The translations under genes and the position numbers were made by a program. Shown in pieces: positions 7,065 through 13,129 of a stretch of 15,183 nt of DNA; within the stretch, counting starts at the first letter, position 1, and every line of letters starts with the position of its first letter. The stretch is from UBA1858 sp964636225 (GTDB lineage Bacteria; Pseudomonadota; Gammaproteobacteria; UBA4575). The notes under the pieces are model-generated. The model worked only from the letters and a program-made list of their open reading frames with translations, made no database searches and had not been told where the DNA came from. The stretch covers positions 1-15,183 of the forward strand of contig CAZWQM010000030.1 of NCBI GenBank assembly GCA_964636225.1, in the 5' to 3' direction.

Positions 7065-7565
7065 ATGCTCAATTCATTGATCACCGACGCTTATATAGGG
7101 TTAGGCAGCAACCTTGAAAACCCATCCTGGCAAGTAGCCAGCGCCATCGAGCAATTAACCTTAATTGAATATACCACGCTGCATTCATTTTCCAGTTTGT
7201 ATAGCAGCCGCCCGATGGGCCCGCCTGATCAGCCCCCTTATATCAATGCCGTAGCCTGGCTAAAAACCAGGGTGGATGCAGAAACGCTTTTGTGCAGATT
7301 GCAGACGATTGAGAATGAGCATGGACGCACACGCAAAGGTGAGCACTGGGGGCCACGTACCCTGGATCTGGATATCCTGGTGTATGGGAATTATACGCTT
7401 AAAACTCAGACACTTAGCGTGCCCCATCCCGGGATAAAATTAAGGGAATTTGTTCTCTACCCATTGCATGAAGTGAATAAAAACCTCATGATTCCTAATC
7501 TAGGAGTGATACATCGAATTCAGCCGCGATGTTATACAAACGGACTCAGCAGACTACCACTATAA
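7065..7565 (+). CDS. folK: HPPK, 6-hydroxymethyl-7,8-dihydropterin pyrophosphokinase
   Basis: FolK transfers pyrophosphate from ATP to 6-hydroxymethyl-7,8-dihydropterin, the step before dihydropteroate synthase in folate synthesis. The 166 residues match the family (E. coli 159). Motifs: AYIGLGSNLENP (9-20), FSSLYSSRPMGPPDQPPYINAV (split as FSSLYSSRP at 42-50 and PPDQPPYINAV at 53-63), and the signature HWGPRTLDLDIL (94-105) with the two Mg-binding aspartates D101 and D103. Start choice: the frame is open back into pcnB, but ATG 7065 lies one base after the pcnB stop and places the conserved core at the usual position, so coupling to pcnB is likely. The pcnB-folK order is common in gammaproteobacteria. 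Confidence 0.95.
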   Translation: MLNSLITDAYIGLGSNLENPSWQVASAIEQLTLIEYTTLHSFSSLYSSRPMGPPDQPPYINAVAWLKTRVDAETLLCRLQTIENEHGRTRKGEHWGPRTLDLDILVYGNYTLKTQTLSVPHPGIKLREFVLYPLHEVNKNLMIPNLGVIHRIQPRCYTNGLSRLPL

Positions 7566-7566
7566 A

Positions 7567-8217
7567 ATGCCCACGCCCTTACCTGAATATATTGTCATTG
7601 AAGGCCCTATTGGCGTAGGCAAATCCAGTCTCGCGCGAAGGCTGGCAAATGATTTTGATTCTGAACTGGTACTGGAAGAGGTGGATGAAAATCCATTTCT
7701 TGAACAGTTTTATCAACGTCCCAGGGAAGCCGCACTATCGACCCAACTGTTCTTTTTAATGCATCGCACCAAGCAAATTCAGGAATTACGCCAGGGCAGT
7801 ATTTTTTCCCAGACTAAAATTGCGGACTATTTAATCGAAAAAGATCAATTATTCGCTCAAGTCACTCTGACACCAAAAGAATACGATTTATATCTGCAGC
7901 TCTACGAGCACATGATTGTGGATACTCCCAAGCCGGGACTGGTGGTGTACTTGCAGGCACCGGTACCCACCTTGCTTGAACGCATTCGCAAGCGCGGTCG
8001 TCACTTCGAACGTTTCATCGAATCCGGTTATCTGGAACAACTCAATGAAGCTTATGCCGATTTCTTTTACCATTACAACGACACTCCACTGTTAATTGTT
8101 AATGCCAGCAATATTGACTTTATCAATAATGATCGGGATTACGAGCAATTAAAGTCCCAGATCATGAACACCACCAGTGGTCGCCATTATTTCAATCCGC
8201 TTTCGTTCGTAAGCTAG
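7567..8217 (+). CDS. Deoxynucleoside kinase family protein
   Basis: This 216-residue protein belongs to the deoxynucleoside kinase family (deoxyadenosine/deoxyguanosine/deoxycytidine kinase-like), which phosphorylates salvaged deoxynucleosides with ATP. The Walker A loop GPIGVGKS is at residues 13-20. An acidic EEVDENPFLEQFY block (about 37-49) follows, matching the family's substrate-binding ENPF segment. FFLMHRTKQI and the C-terminal LID, ERIRKRGRHFE, carry the phosphate-binding arginines. Specificity cannot be read from the sequence. It starts one base after the folK stop with no separate ribosome binding site, so it is translationally coupled. The position between folK and panB recurs in many bacteria, although no biochemical link to pantothenate or folate is evident. 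Confidence 0.9.
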   Translation: MPTPLPEYIVIEGPIGVGKSSLARRLANDFDSELVLEEVDENPFLEQFYQRPREAALSTQLFFLMHRTKQIQELRQGSIFSQTKIADYLIEKDQLFAQVTLTPKEYDLYLQLYEHMIVDTPKPGLVVYLQAPVPTLLERIRKRGRHFERFIESGYLEQLNEAYADFFYHYNDTPLLIVNASNIDFINNDRDYEQLKSQIMNTTSGRHYFNPLSFVS

Positions 8218-8226
8218 GTAGTGAGT

Positions 8227-9018
8227 ATGAGTGCACAAGGCGCTTTAGGCATCACCATTAACCAATTGCAGGCCATGAGAGAGCAGCATCAAAAAATTGC
8301 CTGCCTCACCGCTTATGATGCGGCTTTCGCAAAAATTCTGGATCAGGCCGGCATCGATATTATTCTGGTGGGTGATTCTTTGGGCATGGTGATACAGGGC
8401 AATAATTCAACAGTCCCTGTGACAATGGATGACATGATTTACCACACAAGATGTGTCACTGGTTCCACACAACATTCCCTTGTCATTTCTGATATGCCGT
8501 TTATGAGCTACAGCAATATCGATAGTGCGCTGTGTAACGCTACTCAACTGATGCAGGAAGGCGGTACCCAGATGGTGAAACTTGAAGCCACACAACGTCA
8601 AACCGAAATTGTAAAAGAACTTAGCGCATGCGGCATTCCAGTCTGCGCTCATCTCGGCTTGCGTCCACAGAATATTCACAAACTGGGCGGCTATCATACT
8701 CAGGGGACTGATAGCGAATCCGCCAATGAATTACTGATGACTAGTGTGGCATTAGAAGCAGCCGGCGCAGATATTCTGCTAGTGGAGTGCATTCCAGCGA
8801 GGCTTGCCGCTGAAATCACAAAAGCAGTCAGTATTCCCGTGATAGGTATTGGTTCCGGCAAGGATTGTAATGGCCAGATTCTTGTTCTGCAGGATATTCT
8901 TGGCATTACTCCTGGCAAGACACCTCCTTTCGTAAAAAATTATATGCAATCCTGCAGTATTCAGGAAGCTGTTGCTAATTATATTGCCGAAGTTAAGTCA
9001 GGGAATTTTCCTGTCTAG
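8227..9018 (+). CDS. panB: 3-methyl-2-oxobutanoate hydroxymethyltransferase PanB
   Basis: PanB makes ketopantoate from 2-oxoisovalerate and 5,10-methylene-tetrahydrofolate, the first committed step of pantothenate (coenzyme A) synthesis. From ATG 8227 it has 263 residues (E. coli 264). Motifs: CLTAYDAAFA (26-35), ILVGDSLGMVIQG (46-58) with metal-binding D50, TVPVTMDDMIYHTR (62-75), D89 in ISDMPF, VKLEA (117-121), CAHLGLRPQ, LLVECIP and the C-terminal GIGSGKDCNGQILVLQDILG stretch. Start choice: GTG at 8221 is in frame, but AGGT (8216-8219) is only 1 base from it and 7 from ATG 8227, so I prefer the ATG; the difference is two residues. The kinase gene ends 9 bases upstream and panC follows after 20. 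Its folate cofactor links it loosely to folK. Confidence 0.95.
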   Translation: MSAQGALGITINQLQAMREQHQKIACLTAYDAAFAKILDQAGIDIILVGDSLGMVIQGNNSTVPVTMDDMIYHTRCVTGSTQHSLVISDMPFMSYSNIDSALCNATQLMQEGGTQMVKLEATQRQTEIVKELSACGIPVCAHLGLRPQNIHKLGGYHTQGTDSESANELLMTSVALEAAGADILLVECIPARLAAEITKAVSIPVIGIGSGKDCNGQILVLQDILGITPGKTPPFVKNYMQSCSIQEAVANYIAEVKSGNFPV

Positions 9019-9038
9019 CCTGTTCATTTATTGATGGA

Positions 9039-9884
9039 ATGAAGGTCTACTCTGAACCTGAGCACATTCGTGAAGTTATTCGCTCTTGGAAGGACAGGTG
9101 CGAAAAAGTGGTGTTGGTCCCCACCATGGGCCATTTGCATCAAGGACACACTTCACTCATTGAGCAGGCACAGGCTTTAGGCGAACGCGTCATTGTGTCG
9201 ATTTTCGTCAACCCCATACAGTTCAACCAACAGGATGATTTCACCCGCTACCCCAGAACACTAGAATCGGATTTAACACTTTTAAGTACGCTGGATGTTG
9301 ACGCTGTATTTGCTCCTAGCACGGAAACGCTTTACCCACGCGGTACACAGTCCGCACTCAAAATAATCGTGCCTGAACTTGCCCAGATGTTTGATGGTGA
9401 ATTTCGCCCCGGACACTTTGAAGGAGTGTGCACGGTGGTTTGCAAATTATTTAACATTACCTGCCCGAATATTGCCGTATTTGGCAACAAGGATTATCAG
9501 CAGCTATTAATTATTCGCCGTCTTGTCAGCGAGCTAAACTTTGATATTGATATTGTCGCAGGTGAGACGGTACGCGAGGCAGATGGACTGGCCATGAGTT
9601 CTCGTAACACTCATTTATCCCCTGAACAGCGTTCCGTAGCAAACTGTCTCTATACCAGTTTGCAGCGAGTTAAAACCGATTTCACTACAGATTCCATCGC
9701 AGAATTAGAGCAATCGGCAGTAATTGAACTAGAAAACGCCGGTATGAAGGTGGAATATTTCAACATTCGGGATGCACGCAATCTTCAGCCTTTAAGCCAA
9801 ATCACTGAGAAAATTGTGGTTTTATCGGCCGTTTGGCTGGGAGAAACTCGCCTGATAGACAACATACTTTTCTCTACAACTTAA
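9039..9884 (+). CDS. panC: Pantoate-beta-alanine ligase PanC
   Basis: PanC joins pantoate and beta-alanine with ATP to give pantothenate. The 281 residues fit the family (E. coli 283). The nucleotidyl-transferase signature VPTMGHLHQGHTSLI (27-41) includes the HIGH-like H-x-G-H motif. Further conserved blocks are SIFVNPIQFNQQDDFTRYPR, the FDGEFRPGHFEGV loop, AVFGNKDYQQL with the ATP-binding lysine, and GLAMSSRNTHLS with the KMSKS-like MSSR. It lies 20 bases after panB with only a weak ribosome binding site (GATGGA). No panD or panE follows, so beta-alanine and ketopantoate reduction must be supplied from elsewhere in the genome. It appears to be the last gene of the pcnB-headed unit, although no terminator directly follows its stop; the first strong one lies beyond the next small gene. 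Confidence 0.96.
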   Translation: MKVYSEPEHIREVIRSWKDRCEKVVLVPTMGHLHQGHTSLIEQAQALGERVIVSIFVNPIQFNQQDDFTRYPRTLESDLTLLSTLDVDAVFAPSTETLYPRGTQSALKIIVPELAQMFDGEFRPGHFEGVCTVVCKLFNITCPNIAVFGNKDYQQLLIIRRLVSELNFDIDIVAGETVREADGLAMSSRNTHLSPEQRSVANCLYTSLQRVKTDFTTDSIAELEQSAVIELENAGMKVEYFNIRDARNLQPLSQITEKIVVLSAVWLGETRLIDNILFSTT

Positions 9885-9889
9885 TTGTG

Positions 9890-9906
9890 TATACTTGAGA
9901 TATAAC
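9890..9906 (+). promoter_or_regulatory. Candidate -10 elements for the small membrane protein gene
   Basis: Two -10-like boxes lie just after the panC stop: TATACT (9890-9895) and TATAAC (9901-9906), each 5/6 to consensus. Neither has a good -35 at the usual distance. The small gene may have its own promoter here or may be read through from panC. Confidence 0.3.
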
Positions 9907-9925
9907 AATTTTAAATATTTTACTT

Positions 9926-9930
9926 GGAGG
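9926..9930 (+). promoter_or_regulatory. Near-ideal ribosome binding site of the small ORF
   Basis: GGAGG lies 5 bases before the ATG at 9936. This is stronger than the sites of the surrounding housekeeping genes and is the main reason to believe the short ORF is translated. Confidence 0.8.
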
Positions 9931-9935
9931 TCATT

Positions 9936-10040
9936 ATGGCTTGGATAGTAGTCGGACTGGTCGCACTTGCTGTGGTCATAAACTTTGCTGCACAGATGAA
10001 CTTGTTTTCACACATCAAAAACGGAACAATCTACCGATAA
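9936..10040 (+). CDS. Small single-pass membrane protein, 34 aa, unrecognised
   Basis: This short gene encodes 34 residues beginning MAWIVVGLVALAVVINF and ending in a hydrophilic tail, HIKNGTIYR. Residues 3-19 form one continuous hydrophobic stretch long enough to span the inner membrane. There is no lipobox or clear cleavage site. Positive charges occur only in the C-terminal tail (Lys28, Arg34), so an N-out, C-in orientation is likely. Support for a real gene: a GGAGG ribosome binding site at ideal spacing, a full ORF of membrane-like composition, and a perfect terminator starting 13 bases after the stop, so the unit is self-contained between panC and pgi. I do not recognise a family. It could be a stress-type small membrane protein or a regulator of a larger membrane complex, but nothing in the sequence decides this. 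A leader-peptide role for pgi is unlikely, because the terminator is separated from it and shows no competing fold. Confidence 0.72.
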   Translation: MAWIVVGLVALAVVINFAAQMNLFSHIKNGTIYR

Positions 10041-10053
10041 TTCGGGCGCATTT

Positions 10054-10089
10054 CACAAAAAAAGCGGGCAAATGCCCGCTTTTTTTGTG
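10054..10089. terminator. Strong bidirectional-type terminator after the small gene
   Basis: A perfect 16-bp inverted repeat: CACAAAAAAAGCGGGC (10054-10069), loop AAAT, then the exact complement ending in a seven-T run and GTG (10074-10089). It closes the panC/small-protein region and isolates pgi transcription. Confidence 0.94.
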
Positions 10090-10114
10090 TCGGCGTTATT
10101 GTCTAAAACAATTA

Positions 10115-10142
10115 TTCACTGGGGTTATATCCTTGCTATGAT
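10115..10142 (+). promoter_or_regulatory. Putative pgi promoter with extended -10
   Basis: TTCACT (10115-10120, 4/6) is separated by 16 bases from TATGAT (10137-10142, 5/6), which is preceded by TGC, an extended -10. Predicted transcription start is near 10149, giving a leader of about 130 bases before the pgi ATG. It lies directly after the terminator, where a new promoter is needed. In the leader (10149-10279) I see A/G-rich runs such as AGAAGAAGAAA but no recognisable riboswitch. Confidence 0.45.
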
Positions 10143-10279
10143 AGAAGCAGAAACTGGCAGAAGAAAATATTAATAGAAGAAGAAATCGGATCCTACTCCA
10201 CAACTGGCCCATAATTCTATGAGCCGCTTACAACAACCCTGACAAAGAGTTTTATTTTTTAATTCCGAATTATCTACAA

Positions 10280-11887
10280 ATGATCGCCGAGCATTGGAAA
10301 AAGCTCATTAACCATGCATCACTGATGCGTGATGTCGAAATGCGCCAACTGTTTGCAGAAGATCCCAATCGTTTCAAAAAGTTTTCCATTCAGTCAAATC
10401 CCTTGCTGGTTGATTTTTCTAAAAACCGCATCATCGAGCAGACACTGACATTATTATTCAAACTGGCCGAAGCGGCTGAACTTGAGAAGTGGCGCGACAG
10501 AATGTTTAGCGGTGAAATTATCAATAACACCGAACATCGCGCAGTATTGCATACCGCGTTACGCAGCCCGGTAAATACTCACGTCAGTAAAGAAGTAGAA
10601 ACAGAACTGGCCAGAATGGAACGCTTGTGCAACAAGCTTCATCATGGGCAGTGGATGAGTTACAAGGATACTCCACTCAAACAAGTTGTCGTGATCGGTA
10701 TTGGTGGCTCATACCTGGGCCCCAAACTTGCCTGCGAAGCGTTGTCACACTTTACGCAAAAAAACATCAAAGTCCATTTTGTCGCCAATGTAGATGCACA
10801 TTTAATTGACGAAGTGTTACGGCAGGTATTGCCTGAAGAAACCCTGTTTGTTGTCATTTCCAAAAGCTTCTCAACTCAGGAAACCACAGTAAATGCAGAA
10901 ACCGCAGCGGCATGGTTACGTGAAAAAAGCGGTATTCGCCGATCTGTTCGCAAACAGTTTGTGGCAATTACTTCTAATGCCCAGGCAGCAAAATCTTTTG
11001 GCATCGACTCAGATCATATTCTGAATATGTGGGATTGGGTCGGCGGCCGTTACTCCCTATGGAGTACTGTGGGCTTTCCACTCGCGTTACAGATTGGTAT
11101 GCAAAATTTCCGCAGCCTGCTAACTGGTGCCTATGCTATGGATAAACACTTCCAGACCGCAGCTTTGGATCAGAACCTGCCAGTCATTATGGGATTGCTT
11201 GGCATCTGGTACATTAATTTCCTCAACATGCCTCACCATGCGGTATTACCTTATGACCATCGTCTGCGCAGTTTGCCTGAATACTTGCAGCAACTCGACA
11301 TGGAAAGTAATGGTAAAGGCGTCACACGTGATGGCAAACGGGCCAATTACAACACTGGCCCAATTATCTTTGGCGAGGCTGGCACCAATGGACAACATGC
11401 TTTTCACCAACTGCTTCACCAGGGCACTCTGATAGTGCCTTGTGATTTTATCGGTTTTTCCAAAGCCGAACATACACATAAAAATCATCATGAGATTCTA
11501 CTATCGAATATGCTGGCCCAGTCTCAGGCCATGATGATGGGTCGCTCAATAAAAGAGACGGTAGAGTTATTAGCCAGCCAGAACATCACGGGTCAAATGG
11601 TTAAAGAACTGGCTCCTCATATGACCTTCCCTGGTAACCGACCCAGTAACACGATTATGTGCGAATCTCTCACACCGACTACGCTGGGTGCCCTTCTTGC
11701 GCTTTACGAACACAAAGTATTTGTTCAGGGCATTATTTGGAATATCAATTCATTTGACCAAATGGGCGTTGAATTGGGTAAAACACTAACCAATAAAATT
11801 CTTCCAGTTCTACAGAGCGATAAGAGTTTATCCAGCACTGATTGCTCTACAAAGTCATTAATCGATTACATTCGCAAAACCTCATAG
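10280..11887 (+). CDS. pgi: Glucose-6-phosphate isomerase
   Basis: Pgi interconverts glucose 6-phosphate and fructose 6-phosphate in glycolysis and gluconeogenesis, in the cytoplasm. The 535 residues are close to the family (E. coli 549). Sequence marks: FSKNRI (46-51), the FSGEIINNTEHRAVLHTALR region (76-95), the sugar-phosphate loop GIGGSYLGP (140-148), SKSFSTQET (194-202), signature 1 WVGGRYSLWSTVGFP (253-267), and signature 2 SFDQMGVELGK (491-501). The catalytic candidates are E342 (LDMESNGKG), H373 (GQHAFHQ) and K501. ATG 10280 is the only standard start codon after an in-frame TGA at 10220, yet it has no Shine-Dalgarno sequence, so translation may be modest or depend on the leader. It is followed after 18 bases by the DUF938 gene, probably in the same transcript. 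Confidence 0.97.
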   Translation: MIAEHWKKLINHASLMRDVEMRQLFAEDPNRFKKFSIQSNPLLVDFSKNRIIEQTLTLLFKLAEAAELEKWRDRMFSGEIINNTEHRAVLHTALRSPVNTHVSKEVETELARMERLCNKLHHGQWMSYKDTPLKQVVVIGIGGSYLGPKLACEALSHFTQKNIKVHFVANVDAHLIDEVLRQVLPEETLFVVISKSFSTQETTVNAETAAAWLREKSGIRRSVRKQFVAITSNAQAAKSFGIDSDHILNMWDWVGGRYSLWSTVGFPLALQIGMQNFRSLLTGAYAMDKHFQTAALDQNLPVIMGLLGIWYINFLNMPHHAVLPYDHRLRSLPEYLQQLDMESNGKGVTRDGKRANYNTGPIIFGEAGTNGQHAFHQLLHQGTLIVPCDFIGFSKAEHTHKNHHEILLSNMLAQSQAMMMGRSIKETVELLASQNITGQMVKELAPHMTFPGNRPSNTIMCESLTPTTLGALLALYEHKVFVQGIIWNINSFDQMGVELGKTLTNKILPVLQSDKSLSSTDCSTKSLIDYIRKTS

Positions 11888-11905
11888 ATGATTTAAGCAG
11901 TCTCC

Positions 11906-12505
11906 ATGCTTAATAAACCTTTTGCAGCTGCCGCAGAACAAAACCGTAACGATATTCTTTACGTACTAAAACAAACCTTCAAGGACATTCGTACAGTTTT
12001 GGAGATTGGCAGCGGCACCGGACAACATGCTGCTTATTTCTCGCAACACCTTCGGCATCTGACCTGGCAGGCAAGCGACAAAGCCCCCATGTTATCCGGT
12101 ATTAGCATGTGGCTGGACGAGTTAAGCAATACAAACGTCCCTGCTCCCATCGCACTTGACGTGACGCACGATTGGCCAACACAGAAATATCAGGGTGCCT
12201 TTGCTGCAAATATAGCCCATATTATGCATTGGAATGAACTTGAAGCGTTGTTTTCTGGATTAAACCAAACACTCGCTTCACCTGGAATATTCTGTCTATA
12301 TGGTCCATTCAATATAGACCAGCAATATACCAGCGAGAGCAATCGACGTTTTGATCAATGGTTAAAGCAGCGCGACACCAAGTCTGGCATTAGAGATAAA
12401 AACGACCTGGATCTACTGGCGATGAATAATAATTTTGATTCAGCAAAAATTTGGGATATGCCCGCAAACAATAAAATATTATGCTGGGTAAGACCTGACA
12501 GCTAG
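11906..12505 (+). CDS. DUF938 family SAM-dependent methyltransferase-like protein
   Basis: This 199-residue cytoplasmic protein belongs to the DUF938 family, bacterial relatives of human METTL26. It opens with the family's typical KPFAAAAEQNRNDIL. The SAM-binding motif I, VLEIGSGTGQHAAYF, is at about residues 32-46, followed by WQASD (motif II acidic residue) and a LDVTHDWP segment. The conserved FAANIAHIMHW and LYGPFNI blocks and ESNRRFDQWLKQRD follow. The substrate of the family is not established. It starts 18 bases after pgi with no clear ribosome binding site, suggesting coupling. Its stop codon (12503-12505) directly abuts the stop of the converging ydbL gene. Confidence 0.9.
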   Translation: MLNKPFAAAAEQNRNDILYVLKQTFKDIRTVLEIGSGTGQHAAYFSQHLRHLTWQASDKAPMLSGISMWLDELSNTNVPAPIALDVTHDWPTQKYQGAFAANIAHIMHWNELEALFSGLNQTLASPGIFCLYGPFNIDQQYTSESNRRFDQWLKQRDTKSGIRDKNDLDLLAMNNNFDSAKIWDMPANNKILCWVRPDS

Positions 12506-12838
12506 TTACTTTTTATTCCAGCCGGTAGCAGTTTGTATATAATTACCCGGCTCAGTTTTTTCTATTGCTTTCTTGCCTGCCAGTAATTCCACTGTTTCTA
12601 CGCTGGTGCTATTTTTTGCGGCAATGGATTGATATTTGGCTTTACGCTGGGCATTAATGTCATCCACCATAGCCCTCACTTCCGCACTGGCATTTGATTT
12701 CACCACACCAAGATAACCATTCAACTGCTCGCCAACCAGACCATCACTTTTAACCTGCTGCAAGTCCAGCGCAAATGCACAAGTCATATTTAAAGAAATC
12801 AGCCCAATAAAAAATAATTTTACAATTTTACGTTTCAT
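12506..12838 (-). CDS. ydbL: YdbL family (DUF1318) periplasmic protein
   Basis: The 110-residue product matches E. coli YdbL: a signal peptide (KRK start, hydrophobic core, likely cleavage after CAFA, residue 23), then the mature domain with VGEQLNGYLGVVK, MVDDINAQRKAKYQSIA, a VELLAGKKAIEK stretch and EPGNYIQ near the end. It acts in the periplasm and in E. coli is encoded with YdbH and YnbE, whose outer-membrane lipid homeostasis function it is thought to assist. The ATG at 12838 has only weak GAAG upstream. It lies 32 bases after ynbE, the same order as in E. coli. Its 3' end carries a hairpin plus T-run on the opposite strand that could stop transcripts coming from pgi. Confidence 0.9.
   Translation of the reverse strand: MKRKIVKLFFIGLISLNMTCAFALDLQQVKSDGLVGEQLNGYLGVVKSNASAEVRAMVDDINAQRKAKYQSIAAKNSTSVETVELLAGKKAIEKTEPGNYIQTATGWNKK
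12520..12561 (+). terminator. Possible + strand terminator inside the ydbL coding region
   Basis: AGCCGGTA (12520-12527) pairs with TACCCGGCT (12544-12552), with one bulged C and a 16-base loop, and is followed by CAG and six Ts (12556-12561). It is placed to end the pgi/DUF938 transcript, which has no intergenic space. The large loop and the bulge make it weaker than the other two terminators. Confidence 0.4.
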
Positions 12839-12870
12839 TTTTTTGCTTCTGTTTTTTTATCTCAAATGAA

Positions 12871-13068
12871 TTAGAACAAACCACTATCCTCAGCAAACAC
12901 ATCATCCAGTTCTTTATCTACTTTTATACGAACTTCATGTTCTATTTTAATATTCATATTAATTGTGATGGGTTCATCTGGCGCCTCCACTTTAACCGTT
13001 GGGTTACAAGCCGCTAACATTAAACCTGCCATCACCGGCATACAAAATATTAATCTATTCATTTGCAT
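12871..13068 (-). CDS. ynbE: YnbE family outer-membrane lipoprotein
   Basis: This 65-residue lipoprotein resembles E. coli YnbE. The signal peptide ends in the lipobox LAAC with acylated Cys21. The mature part contains the hallmark EPITINMNIKIEHEVRIKVDK, read here as EPITINMNIKIEHE then VRIKVDK, and ends ELDDVFAEDSGLF. Residue +2 is Asn, so outer-membrane sorting is expected. In E. coli YnbE is anchored in the outer membrane and associates with the inner-membrane protein YdbH to complete a lipid-transfer bridge. ATG codons at 13068 and 13062 are both possible starts and neither has a good ribosome binding site; I use the first. It lies 61 bases after ydbH and 32 before ydbL. Confidence 0.92.
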   Translation of the reverse strand: MQMNRLIFCMPVMAGLMLAACNPTVKVEAPDEPITINMNIKIEHEVRIKVDKELDDVFAEDSGLF

Positions 13069-13129
13069 TTATTGCTCATTTGGTAAGTAGTTGACCTTTT
13101 ATCAATTCGCAAAGCTCCTGACATTATCC

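Noticed and set aside
9941..10141. 66-codon + strand ORF overlapping the small gene and its terminator
   Set aside because: It reads through the terminator hairpin, is cysteine-rich without pattern and lacks a ribosome binding site; the overlapping 34-residue frame is better supported.
10138..10173. 11-codon ORF (MIEAETGRRKY) before pgi
   Set aside because: Its ATG overlaps the predicted -10 box, so it would lie upstream of the transcript start, and it has no ribosome binding site.
10261..10271. Small inverted repeat AATTCCGAATT before pgi
   Set aside because: Five-base arms in AT-rich DNA are expected by chance.
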